This document shows positions 1-11,032 of a stretch of 64,000 nt of DNA, in pieces. Origin of the DNA: Paracentrotus lividus (lineage: Eukaryota > Echinodermata > Echinoidea > Camarodonta > Echinidae); assembly GCA_940671915.1 (NCBI GenBank), contig CALNVZ010000174.1, positions 26,113,132 to 26,177,131 on the forward strand. The letters are read 5' to 3'. Below the pieces are notes generated by a model. The model worked only from the letters and a program-made list of their open reading frames with translations, ran no database searches and had not been told where the DNA came from. The position numbers and the translations under genes are program-made. Every line of letters starts with the position of its first letter. Positions within the stretch are counted from its first letter, which is position 1.

Positions 1-175
1 ATCGTCGAAGGGGCGGGGCTTAATGCGTGCGCTCTCTCTACATTCGGTGCCCCAACGAAATATTTTTGGGCTAACCGCGGGAGCATGGTCGAGATACGCG
101 GTTTGCCTACGCGGTTCCACACCGCGGTGGATCGCAACCGCGGTGACGTGCCAAAACCTTTGAACGGTAGTGTAA
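1..175. repeat. GC-rich repeat fragment at window edge
   Basis: This stretch is far richer in CpG than what follows and repeats an ACCGCGG-like word several times (around 77, 100, 115, 122 and 138), partly as inverted copies. It looks like the end of a repeat that begins outside the window. No coding frame is convincing. Family unknown. Confidence 0.4.
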
Positions 176-1067
176 ACCCAACTTTGAGAGCCTCGTATTA
201 AAATTTTATAACTAAAGTGTCTTATGTTTTATATCATATCAAAGAGTAACTCATATTCTATCGAATGATACCAAAATCATACCTGTACTGTCAAGGATAA
301 CTGACCACTCGAGTTCTAAAAAAAATTGGTCAAAAACAAATTGTTCCAAGCTTATCAGAAGCAATCCTGGCTTTCTGATCATTCTTTGTTTGTGTGAGGT
401 CAGCCTTCCTAAGTCCATTCATAAGGGACAATGGATTTCTTGGGTCTATTGAAACACAAGGGCTGCTTCTCCTCAAACTTGGAACATTTCAATTTTGACG
501 CTTGTTTTTTAAAGCCCAAGTGCTCAGCCATCGATCACAACACAGGTATAAGTTTGGTATCATTAAATAGAAAATGAGTTACTCTTTATCATTAAATAAA
601 TATCAAGTTCACATAAGCTATAAAATTTGAACATTTGGGTTTACTCTTTTCTGGGACGCACTGTACATGTAGACCGGTACATCACAAATTACCATCCATC
701 CACGCCAATGATTATCTTCCCATTAGAGTCAAGTAGTCCCTATTGGATCATCAGGCACATCTACCTACTCGCCTCTCTAATTTGACTTATGATTTGACAA
801 ATTGATAGTCCGATGCTTGTCGTACTCATTGCCTTAATAGGCATTATGCTAACAAGTTTACCCGGTAAATGTGTAAGAGAACCGTCTACAGTGGCAGCCG
901 AGATGGATCTATGTTGATTCATTGCATTATAGATCTCTACCTACTTCATAGATATACTTTGTAGATATAGTAAAGCAAAAGGGCATTTGATTTGATTGGG
1001 AAATGTTTTAAGATTTTTTTTTTTTCGTCTTTCAATCAAAAGTGAAAGTCTCAAGGAATAATTTTTG

Positions 1068-1108
1068 TATACCTCTGCCACCAATGGTTGTGCAGGAGGC
1101 ATTATTTG
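1068..1108. repeat. Short fragment of the CCTCCGCCACC repeat family
   Basis: About 40 bases resemble the terminus of the two long elements at 57092-57782 and 57871-59061: a CCTCTGCCACC word followed by GGAGGCATTA, in the same order and spacing. It is a truncated, diverged relic with no internal tandem units. Confidence 0.45.
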
Positions 1109-2258
1109 TTAAAAAATTATCACAGTTTATAAGAGCTACATTGCTCTGAAAAAGGGACAGAGTGAGGGAGCTGGTTAGGCTTAAATATTCCATCCATATT
1201 AAAGTGGAACATTAGTTGACATACTTTAAGAAAAAATATGCTATTGATCGTCTAAATATACCTGTTTATCTGTTGCTCTGTCATGTCTCTGGTAGTTTGT
1301 TAGTCAGTCTACATGTACAGTCTCTCCTTTTCTCCTCTCCTTATTGGGTATTTGCCTTTAGTGCACTTCCACAAAAGCCTTAACAAATCGTTGATAAATA
1401 AAATACAATGGTGTAGTTGTATTTCATAAACATTCTTTTAACTTCTTTTCTTCTCACCTCTGTTCTACATTTTGTTTTCTTTCCAAAACACAATACCTGT
1501 AATATTTGACAAGGAAACATTCAATTTGGATTCACAGATAGATAATATGAAAGACTGAATCCTATAAGTATAATAAAGAAAGTTTAATATTACATGAAAT
1601 CTCATTTTAGTATCTTTATTTCACGATATAAGTATAAAAAAGATAAGACGGATCCGACTCATCTCAGTGTGCACTCGGCGTTCACATGGAAAACCAATGG
1701 GGATTCTCTTGTGTGGGTGATACACACAGATTGCTACACTCCATTCATCAGTTCATGCGGGAAGTTCGGGGGACTGGACACCCCAGCAAAGGTCTCAAAA
1801 ACTGTTACATTATGTTTGGGTTCAAACATTTCACTCAAATTCATCGTGAAAGGAATATTATCACAAAATCTCTCACACATATCTTTTAGTGCAATGTGAA
1901 CAACATGAGACTATATTTTATCGGTTTTATGCCGAGTCCTTTTTTGTTACCAAAACTATACACCAGGTTTAAGACGTAGACAATTTTTAGGCCTTCCTTT
2001 TATCCCCATCCTCTTACCACCCCTACCAGGCCCCCACTGATAAGTTTTAATATTTTTATCATGTATCTCAAAATAACAAATTGTTTCTTAAAATGTGGTA
2101 GTGGGTTGTTTTTAGATCTTGGTCTGAGGAGCAAGCCCTATTGGGAGGTCACACGATATGAACTGTGTGGGAGGTGATTGATTAAAATGGGAATTTCATG
2201 GCGGTAGGATATCTGCTTGATATCCATCATAAGATCGTGCTCAGTAAACATTGTCTCT

Positions 2259-2660
2259 TAGGGTGCATTCATGGTCCAATTCAATATTTAAACTGGAACA
2301 TTAATCATGGTACAAAACAAATTACAAAACACAGAACACAATCATGATCAGCGGTGCACCGTTTATGGTCGAAACTTTAACACAGATTATGGATTGTCTT
2401 TAAATCCTCCGCTTTCAGCACAGGTTACTGCTTTCGCAATGCTCAAGGTCATTACTGTCCTGAAATTGAAGCTGTTTGTCTTTCAAAATGTGCCTTTTTT
2501 TGGCGTTTGAATATTCCTCAGAATGGAGATCTGAAAGACGTTTATATAACATGCGTTTGGAAATTAGAAATATGAACGCAACCTTTGTTTCATAATTGCG
2601 CTTTGTATCATGCTTCATGTTCCTGTTTAAATTGTAAAATCGACCATGGATGCACCTTTA
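2259..2660. mobile_element. Non-autonomous DNA transposon, family A copy 1
   Basis: The ends are inverted repeats: TAGGGTGCATTCATGGTC on the left pairs with GACCATGGATGCACCTTTA on the right. The interior matches the element at 16732-17199, sharing ATTACAAAACACAGAACACA near the left end and a CATGTT-GTTTAAA block near the right end, with the same layout. The copies differ by many substitutions and about 65 bp in length, so they are old. No transposase is encoded. Short reading frames inside on both strands are judged to be chance. Confidence 0.75.
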
Positions 2661-3560
2661 GCGGCACAAGCATTCATATCCTAGGATCTAGATAGGATAG
2701 AACCATTAGTGTTATCTTGATTTCCTGTATGTGAGCTTGGGAAGGAGGCAGTACCTGGGCATGCATACATGTACGGTACATTATGTAAAGACATTCATGT
2801 TGTTTTACCCCAGATGATGCCAGGTGATTGCTCCTAATTTGGGGCTTTCCTTTGACGTAGAAACCTATGCAAAGACAAACAAAAGAAGTAATTATCAAAC
2901 ATATAATAATGCATGGAGAGTATGCCTGTGGAATTGAATGCATGTACATATATGCATGGTAATGAACAAGGCTTTGGCTAGTTAATTTTGGATCATTGTG
3001 ACTTACAGAGTACATGTACTTTGTAACGAAAAGTAGTTCTTTTCAATTTTTTTTCTATATCAATATTCTAGAATTTGTACCACAATATTTTACTCTGTGT
3101 AGAGAAATATTTCAGTTTTCATTTATAGTTTAGAACTTACATTCTTTGTTTTTGGAATCCTTCTGCAATGTCAACTGAGGTGAAGTACATCTGTCATCTT
3201 GAATTATCCTCTACCAATAACTAAATTTCGGCATGTTTCAAATGTAGATGTAAATCTTCCTGTCAAATTTCCAATTTGGAATGGTCTTGGAACGGTTATT
3301 GCGTAGGTGATGGTATAATATTGCGTCCATTTATTACAATGTCATCAGAATCACCTTAAATAATATGATTTGACTGGTCTCCACATGTATGACCAAAGTG
3401 TTTGGACAGGGTGACCTTGAAATAGCGATGTAGGAGTGTGATGACGGTGGAAGGGGAACAAACTAATTTCCTCTGTCTCATCCTATTACACGGTGCCTTA
3501 AAAAATATTGGGAGGTTATTTGAGTATTAATAATTTCTCTGCAAGTTATTCAATATACAG

Positions 3561-3633
3561 CTTGGGCAATAATTGTTAGACAACTTTCCTACTAAGCTCC
3601 AATACAGTTTGGCCCAATAATTATTTCCCAAGT
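3561..3633. repeat. Weak inverted repeat
   Basis: CTTGGGCAATAATT near the left is nearly complementary to AATTATTTCCCAAG at the right, with one mismatch and a loop of about 45 bases. It may be a relic of a small inverted-repeat element. Confidence 0.3.
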
Positions 3634-5154
3634 TGTGTATGATTCGTACTTGCTCAGATGTTACATTTATTCAAATATAGGCTATAGGCCTACATTGTAC
3701 AGTATTGCTATTCTGAATTGTATTACAATGAAAGACAAATGTATCAAAAATCCACTTGTTCTAGAAAGTTTACATCCCCCATCCCCTTCCATTTGTTTAG
3801 TTTCCCTTTTTGTCTTTGTGTTTTTCTTTTTGTTAGCCTACAAAATAAGATAAAAACTATTCATTTCTAAATTTTATTTAATGTTAATTTTCTTTCTGTA
3901 CAGTGTATATCTATAAAATAAAAAATTCTTTAGTTTTATATTTCATTTCAGGTTTGTTTGTTCTGTGTTTATCAAAAAGAATTATAAAGCTTTACTGTTG
4001 TATTTTATGATGGGAAGTGTCACTGCACATGTAAGTAACATAGACATCATCAGCAATTAGGGTGTCACCGCTAACGAGATGTCGATCTCTATTTATCATG
4101 ACTCTATCACATTAACGTTGAAGATGCAGACTTCTCGGCTGTTGATCAGATATGCGTATAATCTCGTTCATCTAAGTCTTCTGTCAAAACAGGATTAAAA
4201 ATTAAACCAGGCCCCGCCCAGATAATGATGACAATCAACGATGAAATCAACAGACTTTCTTTAAAGAAAGGTCCAATGAAAAACTTCCGTTTTGTGACGC
4301 AGTGCTGCACCATGCTATTAATATCAAATACTTCCTGGCCAAGGGCGGGGAAGATGACTTAAAATAAATAGCTAAAGACGTGCATTCTATGAAGATGTCT
4401 GGGTTCCGGGATGGAATTAATCAAAAGAAATAATCTGAAAAGGGGGAAAACATGAAATGTTGTATGTAGACCTTGCCCTTAAGAACTATGTTGGTTTGAA
4501 ATGTAGTGATAATGGAAGTTTTTACAGCCAATATGTAAACAGTTTTGAAATCCCAAAAGTGACTTTAATCTATAAACTTTTATTCGGAAGAGATTTTTTT
4601 TCTTTCTTTTATTATAAGGGGGTGGAGCAATGTCCATTGTACCTGAACTCCCATTGATTTAAAAGAAGTCCTTGTTCAATTTAAAAGGTTATAGTATTAG
4701 AATTAGCTGCAAGTAAATTTAAATGCTGTAATTAATGTTACTGAAGAAAGCTAGAAATTACTCTTGTCTCTTTCTAATGTATATATGTCTTATGACTTCG
4801 CCCTGAAAATAAAATGGAGCAGAAAAAATATTGATTTTCCCAATCCTTGGGGTATTAGTAAGGAAATCCGATGTAAGTAATTGGAACTTTGGAAGAACCG
4901 ACAAGACATGATTAATGTGTCTATGTGTTATTCATGAGGGAATGAAATCGGGTACGCACAGTCATTCAAGAATAAAAAATACATCATGGACGGACATGTT
5001 GTCGCCAAGTGGTGAACATTTCATTTGCCCTTGCCTGAGAGAAGATGATCAAAATGGGGGGAGAAGTGATGAAAAACTGGGCCCGCGATTGCTGTGATTA
5101 TGAATGTATAAGTTGCTGAATTATTTGCTTCTCTTCAGTTTTAGAAAGCGTGTA

Positions 5155-5326
5155 AGGTACCTTCCTAAAAGTTAAAGCCGCGGCCCGCTGCGTGAACGCC
5201 GCACAGCGGCGCTCTATAATTAAATCAATGGAAGAATAATACTAGGGGAACGGTATATCCTGCCTATAAGCCCGCTTTGCGGCGTTCACGCAGCGGGCCG
5301 CGGCTTTAACTTTTGGGAAGGTACCT
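5155..5326. mobile_element. Fold-back element with long GC-rich arms
   Basis: The left arm (5155-5202) and right arm (5279-5326) are complementary over about 48 bases with few mismatches. Both begin with AGGTACCTTCC and contain GTTAAAGCCGCGGCCCGCTG. The 76-base centre is AT-rich. At 172 bp with no coding capacity this fits a miniature inverted-repeat element. The arms are much richer in CG than their surroundings. No clear target duplication was found. Confidence 0.75.
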
Positions 5327-5889
5327 AAAGTGGTCTATAAGGAAGCAGCTAAACCTTGAATATTTAACCCTTACATCGCCAATTTGATGTACATGTACAT
5401 GTATGTCAACGCTTCGTCCTTTACATCAATACACTAAAATGAAGATTGCAAATTTGAAGAAGATCTTCTTGTAACAATATCCCGTACATCTGCGTACATG
5501 TATATCATATTTTCCCTCGGGTAATATCCTCGAACAAGGAGAGTGCATCTAGCAGCCAAAAATCAATGATTGTTCATGTACAACTTATAGTGAGATGTAG
5601 AATGGTGTTACTATATCAAGAAGTACATGAACTAATGCCTTTATGACACTCAGCACATTATAAATGATAGGATAGAAAGGGAGATGTTTGTGTTGTTACC
5701 AGGTGCTTTTACCAGGTGTACCTAGGGGCCGTACTTATGCCATGATCACAACTTTTTGTGCATTGGTCGTGCACCTCCCTGTATTGCAAAATTCACAGAA
5801 AATCCTTGCGCACCCAGTTAGGTGCAACATTTGTCAGGCACACAGGACCAAGGTGGCCGTACTCTTGCTATATTCCTGTCGAAACTCAA

Positions 5890-6190
5890 GGGCCCGTATT
5901 CACAAAGGTGGCCTAAAGTTAAGCCCAGCTTACATCTGTGGTTTAAGTATGGCTAGCAAAATGGGACACAATCTCGAAAAGTAGATATTCGATTTATCCG
6001 AATTTTTGCTAGTGAAACCATTAAAACTGCCTGGGAGTGATACGTACAAAAGTTTTCCTTACAATTAAATCACAATTCCAGAATTTGGTAAACTCTTAAG
6101 GAACATGCAACATGGAAAAAATTGTTTCCCATTTCGCTAGCCATATTCAAACCACACATTTAAGCCAGGCTTAAAGTTAGAATTTGGGCC
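5890..6190. mobile_element. Miniature inverted-repeat element, GGGCCCGTATTCACA type
   Basis: The outer 70-80 bases of each side pair as an imperfect inverted repeat. Matching blocks include GGGCCCGTATTC, TTAAGCC-AGCTTA, TGTGGTTTAAGTATGGCTAGC and ATGGGA, mirrored on the right by TCCCATTTCGCTAGCCATA and TTTGGGCC. The centre is AT-rich and non-coding. Its ends resemble the elements at 26841-26973 and 33955-34089. Confidence 0.75.
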
Positions 6191-7027
6191 AAGGAATTGT
6201 AGGAGCTAGCAGCCACCCGACACAAGTTGCGGGACATTCACCTGCAAAAACATGCACAAACCATTGTGATCATGACATTACATGATGAAAAAAAAAAGCT
6301 GAATTTGTTTGCAGTCACACTTATTATAGCCTTCACCTATGTCCATTTTTTGTTCTTCCATACACTGTAACTGGAAGTTATGAATCCCGGTATGACAAGA
6401 ATTTGTTCTGTGGTTGCTATGCATACATACATTTGACATGTTTTATATTTACATCAGGGATTTGGACGCACTAGATGCATTCATTTTCATTTTACCTTGA
6501 CAGTTATTGTTTTAGCGGTTTCCACGCGGCCCAATATCTAAACAGGTCAATATTGATTCTATAAAACCTCAATTGAACTACTGTCCTTGGAAGTGGAAAT
6601 TAATATTTCATTAATATTATTGTAGCAGATAGGCTTAGTTTACATGTAGGCCTAATAATATTCCATTTTTCCTGATCATTTCGCATTTCTTTATGGGTAA
6701 ATAGCTGTTCTTCTTTTGTATTCAATCATCAGTGATCTGAATACAGACTGCCAAAGCAATGTATATTGTGGGGGAAATTATGCTTGAAATTAGGAAAGGG
6801 ATAATCAATAATTCAACATGACTGGGTGCATGCTTCGTGTAGTACTTGTAGTATGAAATTAGGGCAATTGATCCTTAATTTGATCATAAAACCATGGATA
6901 TATATCCATTGTAAAACTACATGTACATGTACATTGTAGGGGCCGTCAGTACTATAATTTGTGGAGCAGAAATAATTGTTGGACAAAAAACTCTTTTTAG
7001 CAATAAAAATCATATGGGCAATTCCAC

Positions 7028-7427
7028 GGTAACTGACGTTACACACGACCAGAATTTTCTACATTGTTTGTACTGCGTTACCATAATAAGTATGTGGGTT
7101 CTCAAATAATTATTACTAAATAAGTAGTGTAAAGGAAAGAAGTTTGTCTAAAATTCACTAACATTAATTTCCAATTGAAAGCGCAAGCAAACGTGTCAGG
7201 TAACTGACGTTACAGAAAACGGACATGCAAATCATGGTTTTTGATCAAATCGCAATATCTCCATTGTCATGACATGTCATAATGATAGTCTTAACATGAC
7301 ATCATACCTAGTCCTTATGAACAGATTTGCAAAATAAGGAAGAGTTTTTATTAATTTTTTTTTACGCTGGGGAAACTTATTTGTGAAGACAGTGTCGGTA
7401 ACTGACGTTCGTAACTGTACGTTACCT
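7028..7427 (+). mobile_element. Motif array GGTAACTGACGTTACA, probable relative of family D
   Basis: The 16-base word GGTAACTGACGTTACA occurs at 7028 and 7199. A partial copy is at 7397, and a degenerate copy follows directly at about 7411. The word is an imperfect palindrome (GTAAC-TGAC-GTTAC) with a TGACGT core. Spacing between copies is 171, 198 and 14 bp, close to the spacing of a different 14-base motif in family D (160/188/23 and 168/190/23). Sequence after the second motif (AGAAAACGGACATG) also resembles family D (AGAAAAAAGACATG). I infer a diverged subfamily. Its terminal repeats were not found. Confidence 0.5.
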
Positions 7428-8516
7428 TACATCTTCTATAGACTTTACACATGTTAAAATCCAATATTTGAATTGGATCAAAGATATTTTGTGTTCCGGG
7501 CTTCTGATGGATTATGTGTTTGGATATATATCACTATGATTCTAGGCAACAGATTGGCAAAATAAGAAGTGATGTAATCATTTTCTCTTATTCAGTTAAA
7601 ACAATACTGTGACCATGACAGATTTACACATATATTTCCTATAGGGTTTGTACAGATATTTTGAATTTTTTTTTCTACTACTTTTTAAGAACTAAATTCC
7701 TCACATTATATTTATAAACAAGGGGAATATTTAGTATTAAGACATTAGAAACTCTAATAGTATTTTGATCGATTAATACACGTAGGATGTCCCACACATG
7801 TATTTTGTGTGTAGTGCATGTGAATCCTTGGAAGAATTATTAAAAAAGGGTCGATTCTATATCCTCATAGACACAACAGTTCTTAGGTGAATTGATTTTT
7901 AAAAATCTTTTAAACAGTTTTTTCCTCAATTCAAACTTATAACTGCAACAGTAATTTCCGTTAACTCATTTTGTACAGTTGTGATCCGCAGTCATAAATG
8001 CGGAAGATCAAAGCTAGGTAATAAAATTAGTGAAAATTACTGTTCGTCTTGGCATCAAAATGAAATCCTGTTAAAGTAAAGTGTTTGTTCTACCACCAAA
8101 TTATGCTTACATCTAAAGCAAGATGCCCAACATTGGAGCTATGATCATACTTTCTTTCTTTCTTTTTTTTTTCCCACTTATTACCAGAGAGAAGTTTTTA
8201 AATAACAACTAATAATTTTTATTAGATTTATCATACATTTAAAATTATAGCCTCATATTCCAATTCAGAATATATAGCAATGGAACCTTGATCACACCAA
8301 TAGATAATCAACTGAAAATCTAAAGTAGATTTGGAGGGGCTTACTTGTACATGTACACTGCATGGGTTTCAAACTCTTAAATCATTAAAGAAGAAGTTAC
8401 CATTGGCACTGGCAGTCTTTTTTATTGCTAGATGTTAGTTTAAGCAGTGGTAATTAGTTCAGATGCATACAGGAGTCCAAATTATAATTGTTTTCTATAA
8501 AAGACAATGGCATCAT

Positions 8517-8721
8517 GGTAACTGACGTTACACTAGGTCAAGGTAACTGACGTTACACAGATTGGTGTCAATTTTGACTTGATTTGATGTTGAATATCCG
8601 AAGCTTAGCTTTGATAATAATGAGATGCAGTCATACATTAGAAATCTTAATTGGCATAGTGATACTGTCTCCGTTGCGGAAAAAAATTAACAAGTTCATG
8701 TTTTCGGTAACTGACGTTACA
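8517..8721 (+). repeat. Second cluster of GGTAACTGACGTTACA motifs
   Basis: Exact copies of the 16-base motif occur at 8517, 8542 and 8706, in the same orientation as the cluster at 7028-7427, spaced 25 and 164 bp. They may belong to the same element as the first cluster or to a second, truncated copy. The DNA between the clusters is AT-rich without coding potential. Confidence 0.55.
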
Positions 8722-9792
8722 CTGCAAATGAGGGTTGATTAAATATAAGTTTTTGACCAAAGTCACAATTGAACCATTTTTTTTTAATATCGTTGATAGA
8801 GTGTCTCTCTAACAACTTTATCCATGTAAAGATTATCGCGAACAAAAACGGTTTAGTTGAAAATGAAAATGAGTTTCTTGTTAATATACCTTTTCTATAC
8901 AAAAAAAATTGGAATACTTCAGCGTATGATTAGAAAGTGAAAATGGCCGCCATCGGAAATTTTTTTATTGATTCTCAAAACTTCAACTCATGTATTTTTT
9001 GAAAATCAAAATAATTTTAACCAAGTATCATTTTGAATTTCCGGCACCCTTGTCCGGATTTCTGTGGAATTGCCCATATATTGTATGCCTTAATTACAAT
9101 AGGAAGTCGCCTTTCAACAATCAAATATGTTTTGGAAACAAGTACTTGAGATGTATGACATCATTATTTCTATCAATAAGATGTGTTCAAGTTATCCTAC
9201 ATAACAAGTTTTAACAGCCACCTGTACAAGTAACTCAACACAACCCTTGAAAAGGGGGAGGGGCTAATGTTATGATGTGTGGCTAGTCTACAGCTTCATA
9301 CATACTCATCATACCAAGAAGCACAAATTGCCATAAAGCCTTGAACCTAGTCTGAGCGTTTCAGTCTTTCGCTTTGTCTTTTTATCAGCTTTAATGTGCA
9401 GGATTAATTTGCAATTGAGTATAATGTAGTCTTTAAGTGTAGACTCTGTTTTGTGCATTATGACTGAAAAGGGTCTGTGCTTGGAAACTAGCTGTGAGAG
9501 CCTGTACACATGCACACTTGAGCAGGGTAGATGAATACATCCCGGACCCTCTGATCATTTCTCATGCTGGTGCTTTACCAATATTGTACCCCTGCCAGTG
9601 GAGGCTCATAAAACCCTGGCTCCGTCGTTAAGCTGTTCATCTTGCGTATCTATTTTCCTGGATCTTTTCTATCATGCCAATTTTTTTTCCGTTGTTGACA
9701 ATTCAACTGACCAGCCTGTTTCTCATCCAAAACATTCCACAGATTTTACAAACAAGAGGTGGTGGCACTGGACCGTAACCCGTTCCAGATTT

Positions 9793-9814
9793 GTTCTCTC
9801 TCTCTCTCTCTCTA
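9793..9814. repeat. CT microsatellite
   Basis: About eleven CT dinucleotides in a row. Simple repeat in non-coding DNA. Confidence 0.9.
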
Positions 9815-10911
9815 GCTACTATCTCCCCACCCACTGTGTGCAGTGTCATTCGAGTAGTCGGCACAACCAGAAAGGTGTCACTGTAGTTGCTCATCCCAGC
9901 AAGATATGAATACCAAGATTTACAAGATGTTTGTGAGATAATAAGGGATTGCACAAGCAAGTCGTACAGAAATCAATTTGGTAATTGTGCCGAAAGAGAT
10001 CGATAGATACCGCATTGTGGCTTATATTTGGTTAGGAGGTGAACTCTATTTGCTGAAGATTCATTATCAAGTGATAACAAGATTGCAACCATCTTAACTC
10101 CGCCTCTAAACTCTTCAACGGTGGTTGTGTCGCTGCTGTGAATGACGTGCTTCACTCCTGACTCGATTTTCAGCAAGGAATCAATAGTCACTGTAGGTCC
10201 AAGGCTGGATGACGAAATATAAGTGTACCCTCAAATTACATTTTTAATTTTGTGGTCAACCTTCGCGCTGGGCTCCGTTAGCAGCTAGTGATTGTGGCAG
10301 GACAAGGAAAAGGCTTTCCCCATCCTATGAGGTGCTTTTTATTAATTTCCTTCGTAGAATTTAATGTTACATCTAGGAGAGGAGAGTTCAATGAGATGGT
10401 GATTGCAGCTTTGAAAGTCTGAAGTTTCGTCATTGGATCTCTGTCAGGAAATAGCTGTGTGCTTTATCTTGCAACACGATCCTGTCCTTCCAGTCTTCTG
10501 TTTAACCGCTCTTCTTGTGCCTAATCTTGTACCTGGATTATACAGTTTATAATCAAGTTTTGTTTCATCATGAACACCTGATATAAGATTTCGAAAACAA
10601 AGATAATTACTCCAGTTAATGCAGGCATCCATAAAACAACCTAGATTTTAATTGATCAATTCATGTGCCTGTTCTACTGTAGGTTTTGTGATGTGCTTTT
10701 GCTGTTGATTAATTACACTTCTCTAATGGTGGTACATTCAGCATACACTTCTACACCAGGAAAAGATTTAACTCCTACCGTGCAATCTTCAAATGCTTTG
10801 TTGTGCTTTTGATGGGAACAATGAACATTCTCTTCTTCCCATTGATGGAAATCTGATAAGCTAGGAATCTTCTTTTCAACTGTCTTTGGAATTTGAGATC
10901 GCTGTTCAGCC

Positions 10912-11032
10912 ATGGGTGTCCCTGTCGAATCCAGCTCGCCGCCGCCCAAGGGCAACGGAAAGAAGATGGTTGACATCGGTGGATACATGATTATGCTGGC
11001 CGAGATGAAGAACAAGAAGATCAAACTATATG
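10912..11032 (+). CDS. Exon 1: start codon and N-terminal part of the PDZ domain
   Basis: The ATG has strong Kozak context (GCC before, G after) and an in-frame TGA at 10894-10896, which supports it as the true start. It encodes 40 residues plus one base (phase 1), beginning MGVPVESSSPPPKGNGKK, a Pro/Ser then Lys-rich lead. It ends in KNKKIKLY before a GTAAAG donor at 11033. GGYMIML (residues 23-29) falls about 29 residues before SPAD, the distance expected for the PDZ ligand-binding loop, although its sequence is atypical. GC content is clearly higher than the flanks. Reading past the donor gives a stop after 14 further codons. The 3' end of the exon and its donor are duplicated about 148 bp downstream. 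The exon could instead start upstream at the AG before the ATG. Confidence 0.65.

Larger units (their letters stand above)
176..10911. other. Non-coding region upstream of the PDZ gene start exon
   Basis: About 10.7 kb of AT-rich sequence with only short chance reading frames, none with good splice sites or a recognisable protein. It holds the separately listed repeats at 1068-1108, 2259-2660, 5155-5326, 5890-6190 and 7028-8721, a CT microsatellite at 9793-9814 and a weak hairpin at 3561-3633. The promoter and any 5' untranslated exon of the downstream gene could lie here, but I see no TATA box or initiator that I would defend. Confidence 0.5.
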
